Assembly: GCF_009909145.1 (NCBI RefSeq)
Contig: NZ_JAAAPJ010000029.1
Location: 41,078 to 105,077, forward strand
Direction: 5' to 3'
Origin: Corallococcus silvisoli
Lineage (GTDB): Bacteria > Myxococcota > Myxococcia > Myxococcales > Myxococcaceae
DNA: 64,000 nt
Shown here: positions 1-9,200 of the stretch, in pieces
Layout: each line of letters opens with the position of its first letter
Position numbering within the stretch: the stretch's first letter is position 1
Program-made: the position numbers and the translations under genes
The notes under the pieces: model-generated
Databases searched by the model: none
The model's input: the letters and a program-made list of their open reading frames with translations, nothing else
Told to the model about the DNA's origin: nothing

Positions 1-540
1 GAGCGCGAGCGCGCCCGTCAGGTCTCCGGCGCGCCGGCGGACCTCCGCCTCGCGCACGAAGCCCATGCTCAGGGGCTCCAGGTCGGAAGCGAGGACCTCC
101 TCGCGCAGCGTGAGCAGCTCCTTCTGGGCGGCCTCCGCGGAGGCGGTGTCGTTGCGCGAGCGGGCCGCCTTCCACTTCTCCCACAGGGCCAGCAGGTCCG
201 CGTCCGTCACCTTCGGCGCCAGCACCGGGGTGAGCGCGGGGCGGGGCGCGACGACGACGGGCGGGGGCTCCGGCGCGACCGGGGCCGCGGCCTTGGGCGG
301 CGGGGCGATCACGCGGCGGCGGGTGTCGGGGCGGGGCCGGGGATCCGGTTCGTCGGCCTCCTCGGCGGGCGGGTCGGTCTCCGGATCATCGTCCGAGGCC
401 TGGAAGGAGCTGGGGTCCGGCTCCGGGTCCCCCAGGTAGGTCTCCTGGATGCGCGTGGGCGCGTCCTGCGTCAAGGCAGGGGCACGCGCGGGGACAAGCA
501 GCACGAAGCTGCAACACAGGCCGAGGAACGAGCGGAGCAT
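1..540 (-). CDS. Secreted hypothetical protein, N-terminal part (runs off window)
   Basis: An open frame of 180 codons runs from an ATG at 540 to the left edge without a stop. Residues 1-22 form a clear signal peptide (MLRSFLGLCC, a hydrophobic core ending LLVPARAPA), so the product is exported. Residues 25-95 are acidic then Pro/Ala-rich and look disordered; after about residue 95 a helical, charged segment begins (ALWEKWKAARSRND) that resembles the start of a TPR-like or coiled domain. The gene diverges from mazG with about 105 bases between the starts. I do not recognise the family; the rest of the protein lies outside the window. Confidence 0.75.
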   Translation of the reverse strand, partial: MLRSFLGLCCSFVLLVPARAPALTQDAPTRIQETYLGDPEPDPSSFQASDDDPETDPPAEEADEPDPRPRPDTRRRVIAPPPKAAAPVAPEPPPVVVAPRPALTPVLAPKVTDADLLALWEKWKAARSRNDTASAEAAQKELLTLREEVLASDLEPLSMGFVREAEVRRRAGDLTGALAL

Positions 541-645
541 CCGGACGTCCGATGATAGGCGACAGCGCGGACGACACGAAATCATGGCGTGCCCGGGCCC
601 CGTGCTACAGGAGCCCGCGGCGGCAGACTGCACGGGAGTGGATAC

Positions 646-1833
646 ATGGCGGCGCCTGGAAATGAGCTGGAACGGCTGGTGGAGATCATGCGGCGGCTGC
701 GGGCCGAGGGCGGCTGCCCGTGGGACCGCGAGCAGGACCTGCGTTCGCTGCGCCCCTATCTGACCGAGGAGGCATTCGAGGTCCTGGACGAGATGGACCG
801 CGTCTCCGACGGCGGCCCCTGGCGGCCGTTGTGCGAAGAGCTGGGAGACCTGCTCTTCCAGATCGTCTTCCACGCGCAGCTGGCGGCGGAGCTGGGCGAG
901 TTCACGATGGCGGACGTGTGCGCGGCCATCAGCGACAAGATCACCAGCCGGCACCCGCACGTCTTCGGGGATCAGCAGGTGAAGGGCGCCGAGCAGGTGC
1001 TGGCCAACTGGGCGCAGCTGAAGGCGGAGGAGCGCAAGAAGAAGACGGGGCGTGCGGGTTCGGTGTTGGACGGAGTGCCCACCGCGGCCCCCTCCCTGCT
1101 GCGCGCCGAGCGGCTCACGGAGAAGGCCAGCCGCATCGGCTTCGACTGGCCGGACCTCGCCGGGGTGCGCGGCAAGCTGGACGAGGAGCTGCGCGAGCTG
1201 GACGAGGCCATCGCGTCCGGCGGACGGGACGCCATCGAGCACGAGCTGGGGGATGTGCTGTTCTCGCTCGCGAACCTCGCCCGCTTCGTGAAGACGCCGG
1301 CGGAGGACGCGCTGCGCATGGCCACCCGCCGCTTCACCAGCCGCTTCCAGTACATCGAGGCGAAGCTGCACGAGGAGCAGGTCCCCTTCGGCGGCGCGAC
1401 CCTGGATCACATGGAGCGCCACTGGCAGGCCGCGAAGGCCGTGGAGAAGGCGCTTCCCCCGCCCGCCCACCTGCCCCGCGCGGCCGTGGCCACCCTGCGC
1501 CTGGCCGTGCCGGACGTGGAGGCCCAGCGGGCCTTCTGGGACTCCATGGCCTCCTGGCTGGGCTGGACCCCCACCCGCTCCCCCGAGGGCACGGCGGCCT
1601 ATACAGGCGCGGGCCTGGGGCTCGTCTTCACGCCGGGCGCCCCGGCTGGGGCCGGTGGGCCCCCGGTGGCCCTGACGCTGGAGGCCCCCTCGGAGGCGGC
1701 CGTCGCCCGGCTCCAGGGGCTGTTCCTCGCGCACCACCCCCAGCGGCTGGTGCCGGGGTCGGCCACCCCCTCCGGCTTCCAGTTCCTGGATCCCGCCGGG
1801 CTGAAGTGGGAATACGCCGCCCCGCCGGCATGA
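646..1833 (+). CDS. mazG: MazG nucleotide pyrophosphohydrolase fused to a C-terminal VOC-like domain
   Basis: Residues 1-260 are a tandem MazG protein: GGCPWDREQ and LTEEAFEVLDEMD near the N-terminus, ELGDLLFQIVFHAQ near residue 66 and a second ELGDVLFSLANLARF near residue 200, with acidic metal-binding residues in both halves. MazG hydrolyses nucleoside triphosphates to monophosphate and pyrophosphate and is thought to clean the nucleotide pool. After a Pro/Ala linker, residues 280-395 read like a glyoxalase/VOC domain (LRLAVPDVEAQRAFWDS ... FLDPAGLKWEY). E. coli MazG ends near residue 263, so the tail is an addition. The ATG at 646 is chosen because GGGAG lies 7 bases upstream; an upstream in-frame start at 589 has no such site. 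Confidence 0.9.
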   Translation: MAAPGNELERLVEIMRRLRAEGGCPWDREQDLRSLRPYLTEEAFEVLDEMDRVSDGGPWRPLCEELGDLLFQIVFHAQLAAELGEFTMADVCAAISDKITSRHPHVFGDQQVKGAEQVLANWAQLKAEERKKKTGRAGSVLDGVPTAAPSLLRAERLTEKASRIGFDWPDLAGVRGKLDEELRELDEAIASGGRDAIEHELGDVLFSLANLARFVKTPAEDALRMATRRFTSRFQYIEAKLHEEQVPFGGATLDHMERHWQAAKAVEKALPPPAHLPRAAVATLRLAVPDVEAQRAFWDSMASWLGWTPTRSPEGTAAYTGAGLGLVFTPGAPAGAGGPPVALTLEAPSEAAVARLQGLFLAHHPQRLVPGSATPSGFQFLDPAGLKWEYAAPPA

Positions 1834-1921
1834 TTCTTCCCGCGAGCGGCGTCGCGCCCCTTCCGGAGGCCTTCCCGGGCCCTCCGGAACCGGAAATCCT
1901 GATCGCGATCGCACGCGTGCC

Positions 1922-1950
1922 TTGACGCAACGGGGGCATCGCAGTAAGGA
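1922..1950 (+). promoter_or_regulatory. Candidate sigma-70 promoter of rpsT
   Basis: TTGACG at 1922-1927 and TAAGGA at 1945-1950 are separated by 17 bases, about 45 bases before the rpsT start. The -35 is near consensus; the -10 is weak, so the exact element is uncertain. Confidence 0.4.
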
Positions 1951-1994
1951 CGGCCCCTCTTTTTCCTTGCCTTGCCTTCCGCTGGAGCATTGCC

Positions 1995-2258
1995 TTGGCG
2001 AACACCAAGTCCGCAGAGAAGCGTTACCGCCAGTCCCTGAAGCGCCGCGCCCGGAACGTCAATGTCCGGACCTCGGTGAAGGACGCCGTCAAGTCCGCCC
2101 GCGAGGCCATTGCCTCTAAGGACGGTACGAAGACGACGGATGCGCTCAAGGCGGCTTCCAAGACCCTCAACAAGGCGGCCAGCAAGGGCGTCCTGCACAA
2201 GCGCACCGCAGCGCGCCGCATCTCCCGGCTGGCGAAGGCCGCCGCGAAGAAGGCCTAG
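1995..2258 (+). CDS. rpsT: 30S ribosomal protein S20
   Basis: An 87-residue basic protein beginning MANTKSAEKRYRQSLKRR and ending in a Lys/Ala-rich helix, with the conserved HKRTAARRISRLAK segment; length matches S20, which binds 16S rRNA and helps assemble the small subunit. The start codon is TTG at 1995, preceded by GGAG at 1984-1987 (7-base spacing); no ATG fits the conserved N-terminus. A non-ATG start is common for S20 and is linked to translational autoregulation in E. coli; whether that applies here is inference. It is a monocistronic gene facing lptE. Confidence 0.97.
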   Translation: MANTKSAEKRYRQSLKRRARNVNVRTSVKDAVKSAREAIASKDGTKTTDALKAASKTLNKAASKGVLHKRTAARRISRLAKAAAKKA

Positions 2259-2284
2259 CCGTCTCCTGAAGCACACCGAGCGTC

Positions 2285-2307
2285 GAGGACCGGGTTCCCC
2301 GGTCCTC
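2285..2307. terminator. Hairpin between convergent rpsT and lptE
   Basis: GAGGACCGGG (2285-2294) and CCCGGTCCTC (2298-2307) form a perfect 10-bp stem with a 3-base loop. It sits 27 bases after the rpsT stop and overlaps the lptE stop codon. No T-tract follows on either strand, so termination is inferred from position and symmetry. Confidence 0.5.
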
Positions 2308-2827
2308 ACCAGGTGCTGGCCAACCGGTCGTATCCGTCGCGCATGAGCGTCTCAGCCAGACGTGCGAGCGCGGCCTGACGGTTGGCCTCCGCTTCCAGGA
2401 CGCCGCCCCGGCCCTGGAGGTAATCCTCCGTTCCCGAGACCACCGTCTCCCCGAGCAGCTGCCCCTCCTTCAAGAGGCGCAGACGCACGGTCGTGGAGAC
2501 ACGGTAGTTGCCGACGACGATGGTCGGGGACGCCCAGACGTTCAGCACCGCCCCTTCAATCGTGGACGTGCAGCCTGGAGCGCTGGCCAACCGGCCCGCC
2601 TGAACGAGCTGCTGGCGCAGGTAGCGCGTGAAGAGGTTCTCCAGCGCGGGCTCTGGCGTGTCGTTGGCGAAGATGGGCGCGCACACCTGTCCCACGCCCG
2701 CTGGCAGTGCCGAGCCCCACGGCGTGAAGCGGTAGCCGCACCCGGCGCCCAGCAGCGCCGCCGCGGCCACGCCCCAGCGGAACGCCTTCACCGCACCCAC
2801 CCGCACCACGTTCCTCGAGGGCCGCAT
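2306..2827 (-). CDS. lptE: LptE-like LPS-assembly lipoprotein
   Basis: A 173-residue lipoprotein: Arg/Lys-rich N-terminus, hydrophobic stretch and lipobox LLGAGC, followed by GYRFTPWGSALPAGVGQVC, which matches the beginning of LptE family proteins. LptE plugs the LptD barrel in the outer membrane and helps deliver lipopolysaccharide to the surface. I prefer the ATG at 2827, which puts the lipobox near residue 30. A TTG at 2863 would overlap the upstream stop as TTGA but has a weak ribosome site and gives an overlong leader. It follows the zinc-ribbon gene and leuS on the same strand. Confidence 0.8.
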   Translation of the reverse strand: MRPSRNVVRVGAVKAFRWGVAAAALLGAGCGYRFTPWGSALPAGVGQVCAPIFANDTPEPALENLFTRYLRQQLVQAGRLASAPGCTSTIEGAVLNVWASPTIVVGNYRVSTTVRLRLLKEGQLLGETVVSGTEDYLQGRGGVLEAEANRQAALARLAETLMRDGYDRLASTW

Positions 2828-2859
2828 GGGCGCGCACCCTACCCGGCGGCGATCCTCCG

Positions 2860-3411
2860 TCAAGCGCCGGGGCTGGCCAGCGGCACGCCTCGCTCACGCC
2901 CCGTGTCCTCCAACGCCGCCCGGGCCGCCTTGAGGCGCGCCTCGCGGGCCGAGCCCCTCAGCGCCATGCCCAGCGGCCACCTCAGCCGGGTGCCGTCCTC
3001 CACCTCCACGGTGAGGCCGTGATGGCGGTACAGCGCCGTCAGCAGCAGCCCGAGAGCCCCCGCCACCAGGGCCATGAGCCGCACCTCCCGCGCTGGCGCC
3101 CAGAGCCCCAGCGCGGTGAAGGCGAGCAGACCCAGCGCCTCCAGATAGGGGCGCGTGCGCCACTCCAGCCGCCGCACCCGCGCCCACGCCACGTCGAGCG
3201 GGGGGCCTCCGCCGGGACGTCCCTGGAATGACAGGCGATCGCCGCTCACCACCAGGGCACGCCGGTTGCCCAGGTCCAACGACAGCGGGGGACGACCCGG
3301 GGACTGTGGTGGCGGGGCCAGGGGCGGCAGGGGGGCCTCTGGCAGCTCCGCGTCACAGAAGGCACAGCGGCGCCGGGCCGCCGACTGGGGGCGCCCGCAG
3401 GAGGAGCACAT
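2860..3411 (-). CDS. Zinc-ribbon membrane protein of unknown function
   Basis: About 183 residues. The N-terminus carries MCSSCGRPQ and CAFCD, a CxxC...CxxC zinc ribbon, followed by a Pro-rich linker. Residues 60-95 form a PH-like beta segment (NRRALVVSGDRLSFQG), then two adjacent hydrophobic helices around residues 95-135 (LEALGLLAFTALGLWAP and LMALVAGALGLLLTALY). Two starts are plausible: ATG 3411 with GGAAG 8 bases upstream, and GTG 3432 with a strong but tightly spaced GGGAGG. It lies 22-43 bases after leuS and just before lptE, so co-transcription is likely. No function can be assigned. Confidence 0.75.
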   Translation of the reverse strand: MCSSCGRPQSAARRRCAFCDAELPEAPLPPLAPPPQSPGRPPLSLDLGNRRALVVSGDRLSFQGRPGGGPPLDVAWARVRRLEWRTRPYLEALGLLAFTALGLWAPAREVRLMALVAGALGLLLTALYRHHGLTVEVEDGTRLRWPLGMALRGSAREARLKAARAALEDTGRERGVPLASPGA

Positions 3412-3454
3412 GACGAGCACTTCCGCGGGCACCGCGCCTCCCTCTCTTCTTTCG

Positions 3455-5950
3455 TCAGCCGACGACGAAGTTCACCAGCCGCTTGGGGACGAAGACGAAC
3501 TTGCGCAGCGTCTTGCCTTCGAGGGCGGCCTTCACCTTGTCGTCCGCCTCCGCCGCCGCGCGCACGTCCGCCTCACCCGCGTCCGCCGCCACGCGCACCT
3601 CCGCGCGCAGCTTGCCGTTCACCTGCACGGCGTACGGAATCACGTCGTCCACCACGAGCGCGGGGTCGAACTCCGGCCAGGCCTCCGTGACGGTGGACGC
3701 CTTCGCGCCGTAGGCCTCCGCCAGCTCGTCCGCGATGTGCGGCGCGAACGGGGTGAGGATGCGCGCGAGCAGCCGCATCGCCTCCGCCATGGCCGCCTTC
3801 TCCGCGGGCGTCTCCGGCGTGCCCACCGCGTAGAGCGCGTTCACGCACTCCATGACGCCGGCGACGGCGGTGTTGAAGGACAGGCGCTCGATGGCCTCGC
3901 TCACGCGCTTGACGCACTTGTGCGCCGCGCGGCGCGTCTCCAGCGCCTTGCCCTCGTAGGGGCCGTCATGCGTGGCCCCCGCCACCGACGCCTGGTGCGT
4001 CGCGGCCAGCGTCCACACGCGCTTGAGGAAGCGGAAGACGCCCTCCACCTGCTCGTGGGACCAGTCGAAGTCGCGCTCCGGCGGGCCCGCGAAGAGCACG
4101 TAGGTGCGCGCGGTGTCCGCCCCATACTTCTGCACGATGGTGGACGGGGCCACGCCGTTGCCGTAGCGCTTGCCCATCTTCCGGCCGTCCGCGCCGTTGA
4201 CGATGCCCTGGGTGATGAGCCGCGTGACGGGCTCGTCCACCGGCGACAACCCGAGCAGCTTCATCACGCGGGTCCAGAACCGGAAGTAGAGCAGGTGCAT
4301 CACGGCGTGCTCGGGGCCGCCCACGTACACGTCCACCGGCAGCCAGCGCTGCGCTTCCTTCGGGTCGAAGGGCGCGGCGTCGTACTTCGGCGACAGGTAG
4401 CGCGCGAAGTACCAGCAGGAGTCGACGAAGGTGTCCATCGTCTCCGTCTCCCGGCGCGCGGGGCCGCCGCACTTGGGGCAGGTCGTGTTGGCGAAGGACG
4501 CAACCTTCGCGAGCGGCGGCTCCCCCTTGCCGGTGAGCACCGCCTGCGTGTCGATGTCCGGCAGCCGCACCGGGAGCTGCTCCAACGGCACGGGGATGCC
4601 CTTGCGCTCCGGGTCGCACTTCTCGCAGTAGACGATGGGGATGGGCGTGCCCCAGTAGCGCTGGCGGCTGAAGCCCCAGTCCTTCTGGCGGTACGTCACC
4701 GTGGCCTTGCCCTGCCCCTGCGACTCCAGCTTCGCGGCCAGCTTCTTGCGCGCCTCCGCGGACGGCATGCCGGTGAAGTCACCGGAGTCCGCGAGCACGC
4801 CGTCGTCCGTGTACGCCTCCGTCAGCGTCTCCCCCGCCCCGAGCTTGTCGCCCGTCGCCGGCTGGATCACGACGCGCACGGGCAGCGCGTACTTGCGCGC
4901 GAAGGCGAAGTCGCGCGCGTCGTGCGCCGGCACGCTCATCACCGCGCCGGTGCCGTAGTCGCTCACCACGAAGTTGGCGATCCAGATGGGCACCGGCTGG
5001 CCCGTCACGGGGTTCACCGCGTAGCCACCGGTGAAGACGCCTTCCTTCTCCGCGTCCTCGCCCAGCCGCTCCGTCTTGTTCTGCGCGGCCATCTTCTTCG
5101 CGAACGCGTCCACGTCCGCGCGGCGCTCCGCCGTCGTCACCTGCGCGACGAGCTTGTGGTCCGGCGCGAGCACCACGTAGGTGCAGCCGAAGAGCGTGTC
5201 CACGCGGGTGGTGAAGACGCGCAGGGCGGCGTCATGCCCCTGCACGCGGAAGTCCACCTCCGCGCCATCCGAGCGGCCAATCCAGTTGCGCTGGGCCGCG
5301 GTGATGCGCTCCGGCCACTCCTTCAGCGTGTCGAGCGCGTCGAGCAGGTCCTGCGAGTAGCGCGTGATGCGGAACGCCCACTCGGGCATCTCCTTGTCCT
5401 GCACCTCCGAGTCGCAGCGCTCGCAGCGGCCGTCCTTCACCTGCTCGTTGGCGATGACGGTGAGGCAGCCGGTACACCAGTTCACCTTGCTGAAGCGGCG
5501 ATAGACGAGCCCGCGCTCCAGCATCTGGAGGAAGAACCACTGGTTCCAGCGGTAGTACTCCGGCTGGCTGGTGTTGACCTCGCGCGTCCAGTCGTAGCTG
5601 TAGCCGAGCGTCTTGATCTCCGCCTTGAACGACTCGATGTTCTCGCGGGTGCGGATGGCCGGGTGGACGCCGTCCTTGATGGCCGCGTTCTCCGCCGGCA
5701 GGCCAAAGGCGTCCCAGCCCATGGGGTGCAGCACGTCGAAGCCGCGCATCTGGTAGTAGCGCGCGTAGACGTCCCCGATGAGGTAGTTGCGCACATGCCC
5801 CATGTGCATCTGGCCACTGGGGTACGGCAGCATCTCCAGGACGTACTTCTTGGGGGCATCCGGGCGCCTGCCTGCCCGGAAGAGGCCCTCCTGCTCCCAG
5901 CGGGTCTGCCACTTTCCTTCAATCGACTGCGGCTCGTAACGCTCGTTCAT
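3455..5950 (-). CDS. leuS: Leucyl-tRNA synthetase
   Basis: An 831-residue class I synthetase that charges tRNA-Leu. The N-terminus MNERYEPQSIEGKWQ and the HIGH motif in PYPSGQMHMGHVRNY are typical. Zinc-type cysteines occur in NWCTGCLTV and CERCDSE, and the editing domain contains the expected Thr-rich segment followed by GTGAVMSVPAHD. The KMSKS loop reads KMGKR (codons at about 4163-4180), a deviation from consensus. The ATG at 5950 has GAAGAG 8 bases upstream; another ATG 6 bases earlier is too close to that site. The frame remains open to 6340, but that extension is not family-like. Confidence 0.97.
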   Translation of the reverse strand: MNERYEPQSIEGKWQTRWEQEGLFRAGRRPDAPKKYVLEMLPYPSGQMHMGHVRNYLIGDVYARYYQMRGFDVLHPMGWDAFGLPAENAAIKDGVHPAIRTRENIESFKAEIKTLGYSYDWTREVNTSQPEYYRWNQWFFLQMLERGLVYRRFSKVNWCTGCLTVIANEQVKDGRCERCDSEVQDKEMPEWAFRITRYSQDLLDALDTLKEWPERITAAQRNWIGRSDGAEVDFRVQGHDAALRVFTTRVDTLFGCTYVVLAPDHKLVAQVTTAERRADVDAFAKKMAAQNKTERLGEDAEKEGVFTGGYAVNPVTGQPVPIWIANFVVSDYGTGAVMSVPAHDARDFAFARKYALPVRVVIQPATGDKLGAGETLTEAYTDDGVLADSGDFTGMPSAEARKKLAAKLESQGQGKATVTYRQKDWGFSRQRYWGTPIPIVYCEKCDPERKGIPVPLEQLPVRLPDIDTQAVLTGKGEPPLAKVASFANTTCPKCGGPARRETETMDTFVDSCWYFARYLSPKYDAAPFDPKEAQRWLPVDVYVGGPEHAVMHLLYFRFWTRVMKLLGLSPVDEPVTRLITQGIVNGADGRKMGKRYGNGVAPSTIVQKYGADTARTYVLFAGPPERDFDWSHEQVEGVFRFLKRVWTLAATHQASVAGATHDGPYEGKALETRRAAHKCVKRVSEAIERLSFNTAVAGVMECVNALYAVGTPETPAEKAAMAEAMRLLARILTPFAPHIADELAEAYGAKASTVTEAWPEFDPALVVDDVIPYAVQVNGKLRAEVRVAADAGEADVRAAAEADDKVKAALEGKTLRKFVFVPKRLVNFVVG

Positions 5951-6100
5951 CGCCATGGCTCTTCGGACTCTTAGCGGGAGGTAGGACACGCGGGCAACAA
6001 GTCTTGGCGCGTCGAAGGCCTGGACGGCCGGCGCCCTCCCCCACCTGACCGGGCGGCCCTGGTGGGAGGGGCCCAAGGTGGGGTGGGACTCGCTCGGTGC

Positions 6101-6129
6101 TTGCCCTCGGGCCCGGGCGCGACTAACTC
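6101..6129 (+). promoter_or_regulatory. Candidate promoter of asnS
   Basis: TTGCCC at 6101-6106 and TAACTC at 6124-6129 with a 17-base spacer, about 32 bases ahead of the asnS start. Match is moderate; the leuS-asnS divergent region holds no better candidate that I could see. Confidence 0.35.
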
Positions 6130-6161
6130 GCCTTCCCGGTCTGGAGCAGAGGGAGAGCACC

Positions 6162-7562
<1,401 letters not shown>

Positions 7563-7593
7563 CGGCCGGTGGGCAGGATGCGCCGATGACCCA

Positions 7594-7634
7594 GGGCCTC
7601 CCGTGGATGCGTTCCCGGGAGGCCCTTCTTTTTT
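7594..7634 (+). terminator. Intrinsic terminator of asnS
   Basis: GGGCCTCCCG at 7594-7603 pairs perfectly with CGGGAGGCCC at 7616-7625 across a 12-base loop, followed at once by TTCTTTTTT. This is the clearest rho-independent terminator in the window. Confidence 0.92.
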
Positions 7635-7644
7635 GACGGGGGGT

Positions 7645-7672
7645 TTGACCCGCGCGGCGTCCTGGCTACGTT
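7645..7672 (+). promoter_or_regulatory. Candidate promoter for the small exported protein gene
   Basis: TTGACC at 7645-7650 and TACGTT at 7667-7672 with a 16-base spacer, just after the asnS terminator and about 28 bases before the ATG at 7700. Confidence 0.4.
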
Positions 7673-7699
7673 GGTCCCGTGTCCTGGCATGCGCACCGG

Positions 7700-7987
7700 A
7701 TGGCTCGCTGGCTGAGGTTGGCGCTGGCGTGCGTCGCGCTGGCCCTGGGGGCCGGTGCGTCAGCGCATCCGCTGCCCGTGCCCCAGGCGGCCGTCGCGGC
7801 CTGGGTCGAGCGGCGCGCCCCCCAGGCACGCCCCCGCGAGGTGAAGCCCCCCGCGCGGCTCAGCGCCCCGGCGCCGCGCCCCGGCCCTGCCCGCGTACGG
7901 GCAGCCGTCCACCGTGTCGCCCGGCGGCCCCAGCTCCCCGGGCCGCCCCGGCGGCGCTTCCTCCTCCATCGAGCGCTCCTGCACTGA
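7700..7987 (+). CDS. Small exported Arg/Pro-rich hypothetical protein
   Basis: About 95 residues from the ATG at 7700; an in-frame GTG at 7679 would add seven. The start MARWLRLALACVALALGAGA is a textbook signal peptide with a probable cleavage after GASA. The rest is basic and Pro-rich without cysteines or recognisable motifs. Third codon positions are almost all G or C throughout, which supports coding. It stands alone between the asnS terminator and a small membrane-protein gene. I do not recognise it; the Arg-rich C-terminal third could be non-conserved. Confidence 0.55.
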   Translation: MARWLRLALACVALALGAGASAHPLPVPQAAVAAWVERRAPQARPREVKPPARLSAPAPRPGPARVRAAVHRVARRPQLPGPPRRRFLLHRALLH

Positions 7988-8038
7988 GCCCGTCCAGAGG
8001 CCCCGTCCCTGGAAGGTTTCTCCGTTCATGGAGTCCGC

Positions 8039-8236
8039 ATGTCTTTTCTCTCGAACGCGGGGCGCGCCTGCTGGCGCGTCCTCAAGGCGGGGCCGCGCAG
8101 GCTCATCCGCGCCTGCCGGCTCATCCTCATCCTCATCCTCGTCGTGCTGCCCAACCCCCTGGTGATGGTGCTGTCGGTCTTCCTGACGGCGGAGCGCCGC
8201 AACCTTCCCGCGGAGGTGCTGCGAAAGAAGAAGTGA
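8039..8236 (+). CDS. Small single-pass membrane protein
   Basis: A 65-residue protein with a basic N-terminal half (KAGPRRLIRACR), one long hydrophobic helix LILILILVVLPNPLVMVL at residues 28-46 and a charged tail ending RKKK. GGAG lies 5 bases before the ATG at 8039, supporting the start. The amphipathic basic segment plus one helix suggests a small inner-membrane protein. No family is recognised. It is followed by a hairpin shared with the convergent dehydrogenase gene. Confidence 0.65.
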   Translation: MSFLSNAGRACWRVLKAGPRRLIRACRLILILILVVLPNPLVMVLSVFLTAERRNLPAEVLRKKK

Positions 8237-8249
8237 GGCCCTCCGAGAA

Positions 8250-8280
8250 GCAGGGGCCTTCCCACATGGAGGGCCCCTGC
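8250..8280. terminator. Hairpin between convergent genes
   Basis: GCAGGGGCC (8250-8258) and GGCCCCTGC (8272-8280) form a perfect 9-bp stem with a 13-base loop, between the stop at 8236 and the convergent stop at 8285. No strong T-tract follows, so a bidirectional terminator is inferred from position. Confidence 0.55.
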
Positions 8281-8284
8281 CCCC

Positions 8285-9175
8285 TCATGCCTTCTTCCGG
8301 ATGCCCGCGCGCTCCTGCGCGAGCGCGCCCAGCGCGGACCAGTCCTCGTCGCCGCGGCCCTGTGCCACGCCCGTGAGGAAGTGGTCGCGCAGGAGGCTGG
8401 CCAACGGCAGCGGCACCTCCGCGCCACGGCCCGCCTCCAGCGCCAGCGTCATGTCCTTGAGGCCCAGGCGCAGCGCGAAGCCCGCGGGCGTGTACTGCCC
8501 CTTCGCGATGGTGGCCGCGTAGTTCTCGAAGATGGGCGAGCGGGCGAAGACGGCCTTGAAGACGTCCAGGAACGCCGCGCGCTCCACGCCGCACTTCTCC
8601 GCGAGCGCGAACGCCTCCGACAGGGACTCCATCATCGACGCGATGAGGAAGTTGCCGGAGAGCTTCACCGTGTTGGCGGCGGAGGGCCGTTCGCCCAGTT
8701 CCGTGAGGCCGCGCCCCAGGGCCGTGAGCAGCGGACGCACGCGCTCCACCTGGGCCTTGGGGCCGGCGGTGATGACCCAGAGCTGCTTGCCCGCGGCGGC
8801 CTCGGGGCGGCCGAAGACGGGGGCGGCGACGTAGCCCTGCCCGGCTTCCGCGTGCGCCTTCGCCAGCCGCTCCGACAGCGCGACGGAGATGGTGCTGGAC
8901 GAGACGTGGATGGCGCCCTTCGGCAGCGCGCTGGCGACGCCGTCCTTCCCCAGGACGGCACCTTCCGCGGCGTGGTCATCCGCCAGCATCGACACCACGG
9001 CCTCCGCGTCACGCGCGGCGTCCGCGGGCGTCTTCGCCACGCGCGCGCCCTGCTGCTTCAACGGCGCGGCCTTGGACTCGGTGCGGTTCCAGACGGTGAG
9101 CTGATGACCCGCGTCGAGCAGGTTCTTCGCCATGGGCTCGCCCATGTTTCCCAATCCGATGAAGCCGACCTTCAT
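8285..9175 (-). CDS. NAD(P)-dependent beta-hydroxyacid dehydrogenase family oxidoreductase
   Basis: A 296-residue member of the 3-hydroxyisobutyrate/6-phosphogluconate dehydrogenase superfamily. The dinucleotide site is at the N-terminus (MKVGFIGLGNMGEPMAKNLL). The catalytic Lys lies in NTVKLSGNFLIASMME. The substrate loop reads APVFGRPEAA rather than the common DAPVSGG, so the substrate may differ from 3-hydroxyisobutyrate; I do not assign one. The ATG at 9175 has GGGAG 8 bases upstream. It starts 25 bases after the ABC permease stop on the same strand, so it may be the last gene of that transcript. Confidence 0.88.
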   Translation of the reverse strand: MKVGFIGLGNMGEPMAKNLLDAGHQLTVWNRTESKAAPLKQQGARVAKTPADAARDAEAVVSMLADDHAAEGAVLGKDGVASALPKGAIHVSSSTISVALSERLAKAHAEAGQGYVAAPVFGRPEAAAGKQLWVITAGPKAQVERVRPLLTALGRGLTELGERPSAANTVKLSGNFLIASMMESLSEAFALAEKCGVERAAFLDVFKAVFARSPIFENYAATIAKGQYTPAGFALRLGLKDMTLALEAGRGAEVPLPLASLLRDHFLTGVAQGRGDEDWSALGALAQERAGIRKKA

Positions 9176-9200
9176 GGAGATGCTCCCTTCGTGCTCGCGT

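Noticed and set aside
3155..5974. A 939-codon plus-strand open frame opposite leuS
   Set aside because: It is the antisense shadow of leuS with Arg/His-rich composition, typical of high G+C DNA.
8285..9175. Imine reductase identity for the dehydrogenase because of its APVFGRP loop
   Set aside because: The catalytic Lys of the beta-hydroxyacid dehydrogenases is present in NTVKLSGN, so I kept the broader assignment.
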